A stretch of DNA of 41,090 bases from Marinobacter sp. (GTDB lineage: Bacteria > Pseudomonadota > Gammaproteobacteria > Pseudomonadales > Oleiphilaceae): contig JAKLLS010000016.1 in the NCBI GenBank assembly GCA_022014155.1, positions 1 through 41,090 of the forward strand, in the 5' to 3' direction. How positions within the stretch are numbered: the first letter of the stretch is position 1; every line of letters begins with the position of its first letter. Below, piece after piece: positions 21,068 through 30,614 of this stretch. Below the pieces are notes generated by a model. That model was not told where the DNA came from. It saw only the letters and a program-made list of their open reading frames with translations, and ran no database searches. Both the position numbers and the translations under genes were made by a program.

Positions 21068-21175
21068 ATTGAGGGGCTAACACCTGATCAAAATCCGTGC
21101 GGAGCCATGGATGGCGGAGCCGAGCGTACAAGGATGTATTCACAGCGTGTTTTGATCAGGTGTTAGCCCCTCAAT
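21068..21175. repeat. Intergenic element with perfect 26-bp terminal inverted repeats
   Basis: Arms at 21068-21093 and 21150-21175 are exact reverse complements (begins ATTGAGGGGCTAACACC) and extend three more pairs outward with G-T wobbles, while enclosing 56 bp. The interior holds a small hairpin GCCAT-GG-ATGGC and the string CAAGGATGTATTCACAGCGT, which from memory resembles dispersed intergenic repeats in marine gammaproteobacteria. It carries no reading frame and sits between two convergent genes. It could be a non-autonomous mobile element, a REP-like sequence or a transcript-end hairpin. Confidence 0.75.
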
Positions 21176-21246
21176 GCCTCCACCAAACGTCTTGAGGCGT
21201 GTTTTGGTAACCCGTTCCCCTTTGTTCGTCCCGGGAGTCAATAAAT

Positions 21247-21750
21247 TTAGGAAGCGCGCCGACGAAACAGCGGCACATCGGTATCTGTAGCAGCCTGATA
21301 CCCCTGACTGAAAAAGTTCAGAGCACGGGCAGCCTTGGACGCATCCTTATCTTCCCGCAACGCATAGCTATCAAACCCGCAACGCTTCATGAACTGCAAC
21401 TGATCCAGCAGAACATCCCCGATTGCCCGCAGCTCGTGCTGGTAGCCAAAGCGCTCCCGCAACAGGCGCGCAATGCTGTAACCCCGACCATCGGCAAACT
21501 TGGGGAAGTTCACCGCAATCAGCGGCAGCTCATTGACCACCCCCTCAAGAATTTCCGGCTCATCGTGGCTGTCGAACCAGACGCCGATATCGTCACGGCC
21601 CTCAAAGTGCTCCTTGCCAGCCAGCCACAGATCCGCAGGAATCAGTGCCGGCTGCTCAGGAATGTTCAGGGACTCACCATCCTCAGGACGGGGAACAACA
21701 ACCCAGGAGTCCTGCTTGATGGACCCGTCTTTAGTGATAACTTCAGGCAT
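21247..21750 (-). CDS. DUF934 protein, sulfite-assimilation partner of CysI
   Basis: A 167-residue cytoplasmic DUF934 protein, identified by LPLIAVNFPKFADGRGYSIA, then RERFGYQHELRAIGDVLLDQ and MKRCGFDSYAL. It is nearly always encoded directly after a cysI-type reductase; its biochemical role is not established, though a part in sulfite reduction or in delivering electrons is often suggested. The ATG at 21750 lies inside the end of cysI (8-bp overlap) with AGCGGG upstream, so it is translationally coupled. The longer frame into cysI is a shadow. Confidence 0.88.
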   Translation of the reverse strand: MPEVITKDGSIKQDSWVVVPRPEDGESLNIPEQPALIPADLWLAGKEHFEGRDDIGVWFDSHDEPEILEGVVNELPLIAVNFPKFADGRGYSIARLLRERFGYQHELRAIGDVLLDQLQFMKRCGFDSYALREDKDASKAARALNFFSQGYQAATDTDVPLFRRRAS

Positions 21751-23395
21751 AGACCCGCTCCTTGAATGGCTCAATTCCGATCCGACGATAGGTTTCCAGG
21801 AAGGGCTCTTCCTCCTTCCGGTTGTCGACATAAACATCAATGATCTTGGCGATGACATCCGGCATGTCTTCCTGGGCAAAGGACGGCCCGAGGATCTTGC
21901 CGATGGTGGCGTCGTGGTGTGACGAACCGCCAAGGCTCACCTGATAGAACTCCTCACCCTTCTTGTCGACACCCAGAACACCAATGTTGCCAACGTGATG
22001 GTGGCCACAGGCGTTCATGCACCCGGAGATGTTCAGATCAATGTCCCCAAGGTCGTAAAGAAAATCCTTGTCGTCAAAACGACGCTGGATGGACTCGGCC
22101 ACCGGAATCGACTTGGCGTTGGCCAGGGCGCAGTAATCACCGCCCGGGCAGCAAATAACGTCGGTCAGGGTATTGAGGTTGGCGGTTGCAAAGCCCATGG
22201 GCTCGATACGTTGCCAAAGTTCAAACAGCTGGTCCTGGCGAACGTCAGCCAGCACGACATTTTGCTGGTGGGTGACGCGGACCTCGCCAAAGCTGTATTG
22301 GTCTGCCAGCTCGGCAATCTGTTCCAATTGCGTGTCAGACACATCACCGGGCGGTGTGCCGGTTTTCTTCATGGTCAGGGTGACAATGGCATAGCCTGGC
22401 TTCTTGTGGCTGTCGACATTGTGGCTAAGCCACTGATCAAACTGACGGTTATCGAAGCGTTGGCTCGCCAGCAACTCAGTGGCGTTCTCCAATGCATCGT
22501 AGGCGGGCTCGGTGAAGTAGCCCTGAATCCGTTCAATGGCTTCCCGGGTCAGTCGGGTGGGGGAGTCCTTGATATGAGCCCACTCAGCCTCGACCTTCTC
22601 GGCGAAACCTTTCGGCGTCAGCGCCTTTACCAGAATTTTGATCCGCGCCTTGAACTTGTTGTCCCGGCGGCCGTAGCGGTTATACACCCGCAATACAGCT
22701 TCCAGGTACGTCAGCAGGTCCAGTTCTGGCAGGAAGTCGCGAATCACTGGGCCGACCATCGGGGTGCGGCCAAGGCCACCACCGACATGGACGCGGAACC
22801 CAAGCTCACCCTGATCGTTACGTACCATCTGCAGGCCGATATCGTGAACCTGGATGGCCGCGCGGTCGGTTTTCTCGGAAGCGTTGACCGCTACCTTGAA
22901 CTTGCGGGGCAGGAATGCAAATTCCGGGTGGAACGTGGACCACTGACGGATAATCTCGCAATAAGGTCGGGGATCAACGATCTCGTCGACCTGAACACCG
23001 GAGAACTGATCCGTGGTGGTATTGCGAATGCAGTTGCCACTGGTCTGGTTGGCGTGCATTTCCACTTCCGCCAGTTCCGCCAGAATGTCCGGGACATCTT
23101 CCAGTGCCGGCCAGTTCAACTGGACGTTCTGACGGGTGGTAAAGTGGGCATAACCTTTGTCGTAATCACGGGTGACCCGTGCCAGGCGGCGCAACTGCTC
23201 GGACCGAAGCATGCCATAGGGGACGCAAATCCGCAGCATGGGCGCAAGACGCTGAACGTAAAGACCATTCTGGAGGCGAAGGGGAAGGAACTCGTCTTCG
23301 CTCAGTTCGCCAGCGAGAGCGCGCTCGGTCTGGTCACGGAATTGGGCAACCCGTTCGGCTGCGATTTGCCGATCGTGTTCGTCGTATACGTACAT
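21743..23395 (-). CDS. cysI: Nitrite/sulfite reductase, siroheme [4Fe-4S] hemoprotein
   Basis: Six-electron reduction of sulfite to sulfide for cysteine synthesis. The 550-residue protein has two repeats of the ferredoxin-like/siroheme domain; the cluster ligands are Cys416-X5-Cys422 (CPGGDYC) and Cys459-X3-Cys463 (CMNAC). The substrate-side arginines and lysines lie in HFTTRQNVQLNW, TSGNCIRNTT and HVGGGLGRTPMVG. There is no flavin domain, so electrons come from ferredoxin or a separate reductase. A nitrite substrate cannot be excluded by sequence, but DUF934 downstream favours sulfite. Siroheme would derive from the product of cobA at the left end of the window. Confidence 0.92.
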   Translation of the reverse strand: MYVYDEHDRQIAAERVAQFRDQTERALAGELSEDEFLPLRLQNGLYVQRLAPMLRICVPYGMLRSEQLRRLARVTRDYDKGYAHFTTRQNVQLNWPALEDVPDILAELAEVEMHANQTSGNCIRNTTTDQFSGVQVDEIVDPRPYCEIIRQWSTFHPEFAFLPRKFKVAVNASEKTDRAAIQVHDIGLQMVRNDQGELGFRVHVGGGLGRTPMVGPVIRDFLPELDLLTYLEAVLRVYNRYGRRDNKFKARIKILVKALTPKGFAEKVEAEWAHIKDSPTRLTREAIERIQGYFTEPAYDALENATELLASQRFDNRQFDQWLSHNVDSHKKPGYAIVTLTMKKTGTPPGDVSDTQLEQIAELADQYSFGEVRVTHQQNVVLADVRQDQLFELWQRIEPMGFATANLNTLTDVICCPGGDYCALANAKSIPVAESIQRRFDDKDFLYDLGDIDLNISGCMNACGHHHVGNIGVLGVDKKGEEFYQVSLGGSSHHDATIGKILGPSFAQEDMPDVIAKIIDVYVDNRKEEEPFLETYRRIGIEPFKERVYA

Positions 23396-23456
23396 AGTAA
23401 AACGTCCTGCTAAAACGCGTGGTATAAGGCTTTATAGCCCTTTGAGGGGGGCAGAA

Positions 23457-23545
23457 TATCACCGTGCATATATTCTTAAAATGATTATTTCCAAATATGT
23501 TTATCGATTTGGGTGATAATGAACTGCCAATAGGACTGGACGAAT
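23457..23545 (-). promoter_or_regulatory. AT-rich promoter region of cysI, possible CysB site
   Basis: This stretch is much richer in AT than its surroundings. On the minus strand TTTAAG and TATTCT are spaced by 16 bp. Upstream AT-rich runs resemble CysB targets, but the CysB consensus is loose and this is only a suggestion. Confidence 0.3.
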
Positions 23546-23603
23546 ATCAATTCAGTGCTTAACTTAACCCTACAACAAAAACAGGTTTGAGGAGGTTTCC
23601 GGA

Positions 23604-23708
23604 ATGAAGAAAGGTACGCATTCTGATAGTAGTGTTGATGCCGTGGCTGCGGTGTTGCTGGTCATGCTGGTGGTGGCATTTGCCGTGGTCTGGGTAAGCG
23701 GGCAGTAG
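23604..23708 (+). CDS. 34-residue single-pass membrane protein
   Basis: A short frame with a perfect GGAGG ribosome site nine bases ahead of its ATG. The product begins MKKGTHSDSSVDAVAA, followed by a 17-residue hydrophobic run (VLLVMLVVAFAVVWV) and a short SGQ end, so it is likely a small inner-membrane protein. I do not recognise a family. It is divergent from cysI and convergent with the DUF2970 gene; only one base lies between the two TAG stops. The strong ribosome site and codon usage like its neighbours argue that it is real. Confidence 0.68.
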   Translation: MKKGTHSDSSVDAVAAVLLVMLVVAFAVVWVSGQ

Positions 23709-23719
23709 GCTACTGCCCG
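23699..23719. terminator. Palindrome spanning both convergent stop codons
   Basis: CGGGCAGTAG and its exact complement flank a single G. Both TAG stops lie inside the arms. There is no T-run, so it may act as an mRNA 3'-end hairpin rather than a full terminator. Confidence 0.5.
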
Positions 23720-23949
23720 GACAGCACCAGTTTCACGACAATCACCAGGGTCACGACAAAGCCAACCGTGAACAGCAGGCCCGCGATGATATAGGGAAGC
23801 GGGCTGTGGCTGGAGAAGTCTTCCTGCCGGCGTTTGTCCGACTGAACACCGAAGGCGCCGGCGATAATGCTTTGCATTATTTTCAGCACCCCCGGACGAA
23901 CTGAAGGGGATTTCTCGTTCTTGTTGTCCTCTTTTCCTTCGTTTGCCAT
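23710..23949 (-). CDS. DUF2970 small membrane protein
   Basis: A 79-residue protein with a polar, lysine-rich N-terminus, the family stretch MQSIIAGAFGVQSDKRRQED and one C-terminal membrane segment (about residues 52-74). DUF2970 proteins are common in gamma- and betaproteobacteria and have no known function. It starts 23 bp after the metH stop on the same strand, so it is probably made from the metH transcript. The ATG has CAGGAT upstream. Confidence 0.8.
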   Translation of the reverse strand: MANEGKEDNKNEKSPSVRPGVLKIMQSIIAGAFGVQSDKRRQEDFSSHSPLPYIIAGLLFTVGFVVTLVIVVKLVLSGQ

Positions 23950-23972
23950 CAGAGTTATCCTGCTACAGTGAA

Positions 23973-26900
23973 CTATTCGGCCGGGTCATAGGCCAGGCTG
24001 GGCGCTAGCCAGCGCTCGGCTTCCGCTTTCGAAATACCCTTGCGCTCAGCATAGTCTTCAACCTGATCCACGCCAATCTTGCCCACCGCAAAGTACTTGG
24101 ACTCGGGGTGGGCAAAGTACCAGCCGGATACTGCAGCTGTGGGATACATCGCAAAGTGTTCGGTTAATTCGATCCCGGTCTTGTCCGTCGCTTCGAGCAG
24201 GCGGAACAGCGTGGCCTTTTCAGTATGGTCGGGACAGGCCGGGTAACCGGGAGCCGGCCGGATGCCGCGATAGCGCTCGCGGATAAGGTCCTCGTTGGGC
24301 AGTTTCTCGTCCGTCGCGTAGCCCCAGAATTCCTGTCGGACCCGCTCGTGCATCCGTTCGGCAAACGCTTCCGCCAGTCGATCGGCCAGGGCCTTCACCA
24401 TAATGGCGTTATAGTCGTCGTTGCGGTCTTTGTACTCAACAGACAACTCTTCGGCACCAATTCCCGCAGTAACGGCGAAGCCCCCAACATAATCGGTCTT
24501 ACCCGAGCCCTCGGGTGCAACAAAATCAGACAGTGCCATCATAGGTTTGCCGGGGGCTTTGTCATCCTGCTGACGCAGGTGGTGCAGGGTGGTCAGCTCG
24601 TCGGTTCGAGACTCGTCCTTGAAGACGACAATATCATCACCCCGGCGTTGTGCCGGCCAGAACCCGATCACGCCCCGAGCGGAGACCCGTTTCTCATCAA
24701 TCATCTGGCGCAGGATCTTCTGGGCGTCGTCAAAGAGTGTGCGGGCTGCTTCGCCACGCTTGGGGTCATCAAAAATGGCCGGGTATTTTCCGGAGATGTC
24801 CCAGGAGATGAAGAACGGGGTCCAGTCGATGTAATCCACCAGCTCGTTAAGGTCATAGTCCTCAAATACGCGGACACCGGTAAACGTCGGTTTCGCTGGC
24901 TGGTACTCCGTGAAGTCGATCTCGGGTGCCCGGTCCCGGGCCTCTTTCAGGGACACCAGTTTGGTGCGCTCTCCACGATTCTTGCGACGTTCGCGGATTT
25001 CGTCGTATTCCTTGTGTGCGGCCTCAACAAACGCAGGTTTGGCTGTGTTGCTGAGTAACTGGGAGGCCACGTTGACGCAACGGGATGCGTCCGACACATA
25101 CAGGGCAATGTCGTTCTTGTACTGCGGTTCGATTTTGACCGCTGTGTGGGCCTTGGAGGTGGTAGCGCCGCCGATCATCAACGGAATATGGAAATCCAGG
25201 CGCTGCATTTCCCGGGCAACATGCACCATTTCGTCCAGGGACGGCGTGATCAGGCCGCTGAGGCCGATGATGTCGACATTTTCCTTTTTAGCCATTTCAA
25301 GGATCTTGTCGCAGGGCACCATCACGCCCATGTCGATCACTTCGTAGTTGTTGCATTGAAGCACGACGCCTACGATGTTCTTGCCGATATCGTGGACATC
25401 GCCTTTTACGGTGGCCATCAGGATCTTGCCCTTGGCCTTCTGGCCCTCGGACTTTTCCGCTTCGATAAAGGGAATCAGATGAGCAACGGCCTGTTTCATC
25501 ACACGGGCACTCTTGACCACCTGAGGCAGGAACATCTTGCCGTCACCGAACAGGTCGCCCACCACGTTCATGCCATCCATCAGCGGCCCTTCGATCACCT
25601 CAATGGGGTGTTCGGCCTCAAGGCGGCAGTCCTCGGTGTCCTCAATAATGTAGCTGGTGATACCCTTGACCAGTGCATGTTCCAGGCGCTTTTGCACGGG
25701 CCATTCACGCCAGGCCAGATCCTCTTCCTGGGTCTTGCCGCCTTTGCCCTTGAAGCGTTCGGCAATCTCCAGAAGGCGATCGGTGCCGTCGTCCCTGCGG
25801 TTAAGCACGACGTCTTCCACCAGTTCCTTGAGTTCCGGGTCGATCTCATCGTAGATGACCAGTTGGCCCGGATTCACGATGCCCATGTTCATCCCGGCCT
25901 TGATGGCGTGGTACAGAAACACGGAATGGATCGCCTCACGGACCACATCGTTGCCGCGGAACGAAAAAGACACGTTGCTGACGCCGCCGGAAATGCTGGC
26001 ATGGGGGAGGTTGTCCCGGATCCAGCGGGTGGCATTGATAAAGTCAACGGCGTAGTTGTTGTGCTCTTCGATGCCGGTAGCGATGGCAAAGATGTTGGGA
26101 TCGAAAATGATATCGCCCGGGTTGAAGCCAATGCCGGTCAACACATCATAGGAGCGCTTGCAGATTTCGGTCTTGCGCTTGTAGGTGTCTGCCTGGCCCT
26201 GTTCGTCAAAGGCCATAACAACCACTGCAGCACCGTAACGCATGCAGTCACGGGCGCGCTTGATAAACTCCTCTTCGCCTTCCTTGAGACTGATGGAGTT
26301 CACCACTGCCTTACCCTGGATGCAGCGGAGGCCGGCTTCGATCACATCCCATTTGGACGAGTCGATCATGATGGGCACGCGGGAGATATCCGGTTCGGAG
26401 GCGACCAGGTTCAGGAAGGTCACCATGACCTCCTTTGAATCCAGCATGCCTTCGTCCATGTTGATATCGATGATCTGTGCGCCGTTCTCGACCTGATCAC
26501 GGGCAACGCTCAAGGCTTCCTCGTACTGTTCTTCCTTAATCAGGCGCAGGAAACGTTTGGAACCGGTTACGTTGGTGCGTTCGCCGACGTTAATGAACAG
26601 GGTGTTCTCGTCTCCGGTGAATGGTTCCAGTCCGGACAGGCGTAAGGCCTTGGGGCGCTTCGGAATCTTGCGGGGCGGATACTTGGCCACCGCATTGGCA
26701 ATGGCTTCGATATGGTCCGGGCGTGACCCGCAGCAACCGCCGATAATGTTGAGGAAACCATCCCTGGCGAAACCTTCGATGATCTCGGCCATTTCTTCCG
26801 GCGTTTGGTCATACTCGCCGAATTCATTGGGCAGACCGGCGTTCGGATGGGCGCTGACATAGGTTTCCGCCTTGGTGGACAGCTCTTCCACATAAGGGCG

Positions 26901-27671
26901 CAGCGCATCGGCGCCAAGAGCGCAGTTGAGGCCGACGGAAATGGGTTTGGCGTGAGCCACCGAGTTCCAGAAGGCTTCCGTGGTCTGTCCGGACAAGGTG
27001 CGGCCGGAGGCATCGGTGATGGTGCCGGAAATCATGATCGGCAGGGTGATGCCGCTGTCTTCGAAATATTGCTGGGTGGCGTAAATGGCCGCCTTGGCGT
27101 TCAGGGTGTCGAAAACGGTCTCGATCAGGATGAGGTCGGAGCCACCCTCGACCAGGCCTTCCACCGCTTCGTAATAGTTGTCCACCAGGGTCTGGAAATC
27201 GACGTTACGATAACCGGGATTGTTCACGTCCGGGGAAATGGAGGCCGTGCGCGAGGTGGGGCCGACGGCGCCGGCAACAAACCGGGGCTTTGCCGGGTTC
27301 TTCGCCGTAAACTCGTCCGCGATTTCCCGCGCCAGCTTCGCAGCGGAAACGTTCAACTCCTTCGCGATGGATTCCAGCCCGTAATCCGCCTGGGACAGCT
27401 GGGTGGAGTTGAAGGTGTTGGTCTCAATGATGTCCGCGCCGGCGTCCAGATAATCCGCATGGATATTGCGGAGCAGGGCAGGCTGGGTCAGGTTCAGCAG
27501 GTCGTTATTGCCCTGGACCTCCCGGTCGTAATTCGCAAAACGATCACCGCGAAACGCTTGCTCGTCCAGCTTCAGATTCTGGATCATGGTACCCATGCCG
27601 CCATCAAGGACAACAATGCGTTCCTGCAGGGCCTTGTGGAGCTGTTCCAGGCGAGTGGTGCGATCGGTCAT
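23973..27671 (-). CDS. metH: Cobalamin-dependent methionine synthase
   Basis: Transfers a methyl group from 5-methyltetrahydrofolate to homocysteine through methylcobalamin. Full length, 1232 residues, four modules in order: homocysteine-binding (zinc ligands Cys250, Cys313, Cys314, against 247/310/311 in E. coli), pterin-binding (about 350-620, [14 protein letters not shown]), cobalamin-binding with the lower-ligand histidine in [12 protein letters not shown] (about residue 760), and the SAM-dependent reactivation domain ([15 protein letters not shown]). ATG 27671. I saw no cobalamin or SAM riboswitch in the 219 bp upstream. Likely followed by the DUF2970 gene. Confidence 0.98.
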   Translation of the reverse strand: MTDRTTRLEQLHKALQERIVVLDGGMGTMIQNLKLDEQAFRGDRFANYDREVQGNNDLLNLTQPALLRNIHADYLDAGADIIETNTFNSTQLSQADYGLESIAKELNVSAAKLAREIADEFTAKNPAKPRFVAGAVGPTSRTASISPDVNNPGYRNVDFQTLVDNYYEAVEGLVEGGSDLILIETVFDTLNAKAAIYATQQYFEDSGITLPIMISGTITDASGRTLSGQTTEAFWNSVAHAKPISVGLNCALGADALRPYVEELSTKAETYVSAHPNAGLPNEFGEYDQTPEEMAEIIEGFARDGFLNIIGGCCGSRPDHIEAIANAVAKYPPRKIPKRPKALRLSGLEPFTGDENTLFINVGERTNVTGSKRFLRLIKEEQYEEALSVARDQVENGAQIIDINMDEGMLDSKEVMVTFLNLVASEPDISRVPIMIDSSKWDVIEAGLRCIQGKAVVNSISLKEGEEEFIKRARDCMRYGAAVVVMAFDEQGQADTYKRKTEICKRSYDVLTGIGFNPGDIIFDPNIFAIATGIEEHNNYAVDFINATRWIRDNLPHASISGGVSNVSFSFRGNDVVREAIHSVFLYHAIKAGMNMGIVNPGQLVIYDEIDPELKELVEDVVLNRRDDGTDRLLEIAERFKGKGGKTQEEDLAWREWPVQKRLEHALVKGITSYIIEDTEDCRLEAEHPIEVIEGPLMDGMNVVGDLFGDGKMFLPQVVKSARVMKQAVAHLIPFIEAEKSEGQKAKGKILMATVKGDVHDIGKNIVGVVLQCNNYEVIDMGVMVPCDKILEMAKKENVDIIGLSGLITPSLDEMVHVAREMQRLDFHIPLMIGGATTSKAHTAVKIEPQYKNDIALYVSDASRCVNVASQLLSNTAKPAFVEAAHKEYDEIRERRKNRGERTKLVSLKEARDRAPEIDFTEYQPAKPTFTGVRVFEDYDLNELVDYIDWTPFFISWDISGKYPAIFDDPKRGEAARTLFDDAQKILRQMIDEKRVSARGVIGFWPAQRRGDDIVVFKDESRTDELTTLHHLRQQDDKAPGKPMMALSDFVAPEGSGKTDYVGGFAVTAGIGAEELSVEYKDRNDDYNAIMVKALADRLAEAFAERMHERVRQEFWGYATDEKLPNEDLIRERYRGIRPAPGYPACPDHTEKATLFRLLEATDKTGIELTEHFAMYPTAAVSGWYFAHPESKYFAVGKIGVDQVEDYAERKGISKAEAERWLAPSLAYDPAE

Positions 27672-27890
27672 AGCGTATTCCGGAAGTCGTGTTTAACGTC
27701 GTATTTAACTGAATGGCGCGGGATCATAGCAAAATTGCAGGATTCCGTCCCGGTACCGATGACGATAGTCAATTATTCGCGTCAATAAGGGAAATTCATC
27801 ATCAGCGTAAAGCCCGACTATTTTACTTGGTCTTTCATGTTCAGGCGAACTCCCTTAAAATGAATTGAAACTTTCAAACGGGTTGAGAAC

Positions 27891-28478
27891 ATGGCATTGG
27901 TTACAGTGACTGATCCCGCACGGGATTATCTGGCACAACTTATCGAAAAGCAGGACGTGGAAGGCATGGGCGTGCGGATCTTCGTGACCCAGCCCGGCAC
28001 CAAGAACGCCGAAACCTGTCTGGCCTATTGCCCACCCAATGAAGTTGTTCCAACGGATGAGCAACTGGATATGGGTAAATTTACCCTTTTCCTGGACCAT
28101 AATTCGGTACCTTTCCTTGAGGAAGCGTATGTCGATTATTCCAAGGACCAGATGGGAGGTCAGCTCACCATTAAGGCGCCCAACGCCAAAGTGCCGAAAA
28201 TTGATGACGACGCTCCACTGCCGGACCGCGTGAACTATATACTGGCCTCCGAGATTAACCCCAATCTCGCCGCTCACGGTGGTGATGTATCTCTGGTGGA
28301 AATTGTCGAGGAATCCGTTGCCGTGCTCCGTTTCGGCGGCGGTTGTCAGGGCTGTAGCGCTGTCAGTCTGACGCTCAAGCAAGGCGTTGAGAGCACGCTG
28401 AAAGAGCGTGTTCCCGAGATTACTGCTGTCAGGGATGTAACGGATCATACCGTGACCGAAAACGCTTACTACCAGTAA
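27891..28478 (+). CDS. nfuA: Fe-S cluster carrier protein NfuA
   Basis: Carries [4Fe-4S] clusters to target proteins, important under oxidative stress or iron limitation. The 195 residues combine a degenerate A-type carrier domain (1-95) and a Nfu domain with the cluster-binding Cys152-X2-Cys155 (GGGCQGCS). Length and layout fit E. coli NfuA. It is divergent from metH. A possible promoter, TTCATG-16 bp-TAAAAT, ends about 30 bp before the ATG; the ribosome site (GGGTTGAG) is modest. Confidence 0.96.
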   Translation: MALVTVTDPARDYLAQLIEKQDVEGMGVRIFVTQPGTKNAETCLAYCPPNEVVPTDEQLDMGKFTLFLDHNSVPFLEEAYVDYSKDQMGGQLTIKAPNAKVPKIDDDAPLPDRVNYILASEINPNLAAHGGDVSLVEIVEESVAVLRFGGGCQGCSAVSLTLKQGVESTLKERVPEITAVRDVTDHTVTENAYYQ

Positions 28479-28505
28479 GCCCTGCTCGTCATTTGGCGTC
28501 TGGTT

Positions 28506-28526
28506 CCCGATAACCCTATTGTCGGG
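28506..28526. terminator. Weak hairpin after nfuA
   Basis: CCCGATAA pairs with TTGTCGGG (one G-T pair) around a 5-base loop, 28 bp after the nfuA stop. There is no T-run. The rest of the 28479-28717 gap shows no gene or clear signal. Confidence 0.3.
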
Positions 28527-28717
28527 GCCAGGCATCGCTTTTCACTGCTGCCGCATTACCCTCGCTTTATTGGCTACTCGGCCAATGCTCTTGAATTTCA
28601 GTTACTTCATGATCTGTCACACAATCAAGAACTACGGACGGGTACCATGCCTGTCTGACAAATAAGGCGCACTCGCAGGTAAGCGTACCTGCGACATTTA
28701 CATTACCGGGGTTAGAT

Positions 28718-29917
28718 TTGTTCGACGTTGCACTTCTTACTGTGCCACTGATGGCGGCGATTGTTGGCTGGTTTACCAATTGGCTCGCCATTCAGATGTC
28801 CTTTTATCCGGTCCAGTTTATTGGAATCGGCGCCATTGGCTGGCAGGGCGTTATTCCCCGCAAGTCCGAGAAAATGGCGCACATCTGTATTGACCGCACC
28901 CTGCAGCAATTCGGGGATCTCAATGCTGTTTATCGGAAGCTGGAGCCCCATCGCATCGTTGAACAGGTCGTTGCCCAGGTGCATCCGCGGCTTGATGAGT
29001 ACATCGATGAAGTCATGTACGAGATTCAGCCTGTCCTCTGGGATAACCTGCCGCTGTTCCTGAGAAATCGTATCTATGAGTGGGCGAGAGAGCAGTTGCC
29101 TTCACGCATTGAATCGTTGGTGGAAGATTTCGGGGACGACCTGAACGACCTGGTCGATCTCAAGGCCCTGTTGAGCCGCGAACTCGAACACCATCCTGAT
29201 CTGATGAACCGGATCTTCCAGCAGGCCGGTTCGGTTGAATTGCGCTCTGTTATTAATCGTGGTGCCATTATCGGTGGCCTGCTTGGTGCGATTCTGGCCC
29301 CGCTTTGGGCGAAGTATCCAGAGCCCTGGCTTTTGCCGTTAGGCGGTTTTGCGGTTGGTTTTCTGACAAACTGGTTGGCGATTAACCTCATTTTCAGCCC
29401 GCTGAAGCCCAGGCGGCTCCTGTTCTGGAAAGTCCAGGGTCTGTTTCTGAGGCGGCAGCCGGAGATCAGTGATGTGTGGGCGCGTCTGGTCGCCGAAGAA
29501 CTGATAACCGTTGAAAAGGTTGCTGACGCGATGATTAATGGTAACCACGGTGATCGCACCCGAGCCATTATCCAGAAGCACCTGCGGCCGTTACTGGATA
29601 ATTCGGTGACGATGAAAATTACCGCTCAGGTGGCAGTCGGAATGACAGGTTACACGGAACTGAAAAAAGCGATGAACCAGAAGGCTGTCGGTGCTACCCG
29701 GGACGTCTTCGGCGATCCGGCCTTTAACCGGGAGCGGGCTCCCGTGGTTGCAGAAGTGCTTGCCGGGCAGATGAAATCCCTGAAGCCATCAGAATTCCAG
29801 GACATACTTCGCCCGGCCTTCCGGGAGGAAGAGGTTCAGTTGATGGTTGTTGGTGGGCTGTTTGGTGCCGTGGCGGGCCTCCTGCAGTTTGTTGCCCTAA
29901 ACAACCTGCTATTGTAA
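28718..29917 (+). CDS. DUF445 family inner-membrane protein
   Basis: A 399-residue protein with an N-terminal hydrophobic segment containing GWFTNWLAIQM, a long helical domain, a central pair of hydrophobic segments with a second GFLTNWLAINLIF copy (about residues 197-230), and a hydrophobic C-terminus. The duplicated G-[WF]-x-TNWLAI motif is the mark of DUF445 (YheB/YjiN-like) proteins, whose function is unknown. The start is a TTG with GGGG upstream; no ATG precedes the first motif in frame. It is followed after 32 bp by a small anchored protein on the same strand. Confidence 0.85.
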   Translation: MFDVALLTVPLMAAIVGWFTNWLAIQMSFYPVQFIGIGAIGWQGVIPRKSEKMAHICIDRTLQQFGDLNAVYRKLEPHRIVEQVVAQVHPRLDEYIDEVMYEIQPVLWDNLPLFLRNRIYEWAREQLPSRIESLVEDFGDDLNDLVDLKALLSRELEHHPDLMNRIFQQAGSVELRSVINRGAIIGGLLGAILAPLWAKYPEPWLLPLGGFAVGFLTNWLAINLIFSPLKPRRLLFWKVQGLFLRRQPEISDVWARLVAEELITVEKVADAMINGNHGDRTRAIIQKHLRPLLDNSVTMKITAQVAVGMTGYTELKKAMNQKAVGATRDVFGDPAFNRERAPVVAEVLAGQMKSLKPSEFQDILRPAFREEEVQLMVVGGLFGAVAGLLQFVALNNLLL

Positions 29918-29949
29918 TCAGCCATAATCTACCCCTAGGAGAGCCACAC

Positions 29950-30297
29950 ATGGAATTCGGATTAATGTTACTGGCCCAGGCCGGCATCACCGCCCTGGTT
30001 GTATTGGGTGTGCTGGCTGGCTTCTGGTTCAAGGTTGTGCGTCCTTACCTGGATCGCAAGGTCGAGGAACTGATTGAAGCCTCGCGTGAAATTGAGCCAG
30101 GCGTTACACGCGGGGTGAAAGCCGGCGTGGCAGAGACCCTTAGAGAGCTGCCCGAAAGCACTGTCAAGGAATCCACTCGCCAGTTCCTGAAGTTTGGCTC
30201 AGGGTTGTTTGAGAATGGGTTGAGCAGTTTCCTGGGCAGCGCTGCAGATCTGGAGCGCCATTCCCGGGGGAACGGCACCGATCAGCGGCCGGATTAA
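29950..30297 (+). CDS. Small membrane-anchored protein of unknown function
   Basis: A 115-residue protein with one N-terminal membrane segment (about residues 4-26) and a polar helical tail containing TRGVKAGVAETLRELPEST. I do not recognise a family. A good TAGGAGAG ribosome site precedes the ATG, and it lies 32 bp after the DUF445 gene, so they are probably one transcript. Its TAA stop overlaps the TAA stop of convergent tusE in the shared bases TTAA. Confidence 0.7.
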   Translation: MEFGLMLLAQAGITALVVLGVLAGFWFKVVRPYLDRKVEELIEASREIEPGVTRGVKAGVAETLRELPESTVKESTRQFLKFGSGLFENGLSSFLGSAADLERHSRGNGTDQRPD

Positions 30298-30611
30298 AGG
30301 CAATTTGTCGGGCGGGGCAGTCCTGCAATACGACAGGCCGTTTTGGCCGGCGTTCCGGGAAATAGCTGCATTAGATAAATACTGTTTCCTTTCGCCTCGC
30401 CAAAGGCTTCCTTTACCGCTTTGACAAACAGGCGGTTTGAAGGGGGTGATATTTCATGTTCTTTATAAAAACCCCTCAGAAACATGATGATTTCCCAGTG
30501 ATTTTCAGATAGATCGATTGCGTCTTCAGAAGCAATTTCCCGCGCAACCTCCGTTGTCCATGCAGAGGCATCTTCCAGAAACCCTTCGTTGTTACGAATG
30601 ACCATTGTCAT
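30294..30611 (-). CDS. tusE: TusE/DsrC family sulfur-relay protein with both conserved cysteines
   Basis: Takes persulfide sulfur from TusBCD and passes it to MnmA for 2-thiouridine of tRNA wobble bases. The 105 residues end in GLPRPTNCL, with the penultimate catalytic Cys104. A second cysteine, Cys93, lies exactly ten residues before it, the DsrC (CysB-X10-CysA) arrangement; as I recall it, E. coli TusE has threonine there. With tusBCD beside it and no dsrAB, the tRNA role is the first choice, yet the cysteine pair could form a trisulfide-type intermediate. 3 bp from the tusB stop. Confidence 0.88.
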   Translation of the reverse strand: MTMVIRNNEGFLEDASAWTTEVAREIASEDAIDLSENHWEIIMFLRGFYKEHEISPPSNRLFVKAVKEAFGEAKGNSIYLMQLFPGTPAKTACRIAGLPRPTNCL

Positions 30612-30614
30612 GAT

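Noticed and set aside
21995..23413. Open frame of 472 codons on the plus strand opposite cysI
   Set aside because: It mirrors the codon bias of the intact cysI on the other strand, has no ribosome site, and its protein looks like no family.
25146..26438. Open frame of 430 codons opposite metH
   Set aside because: Antisense shadow of a conserved full-length MetH; composition (many His, Asp, Val) is typical of reverse-strand artefacts.
27672..27890. Possible cobalamin or SAM riboswitch upstream of metH
   Set aside because: No B12-box-like or SAM-riboswitch motif and no terminator hairpin were seen in this 219-bp divergent gap.
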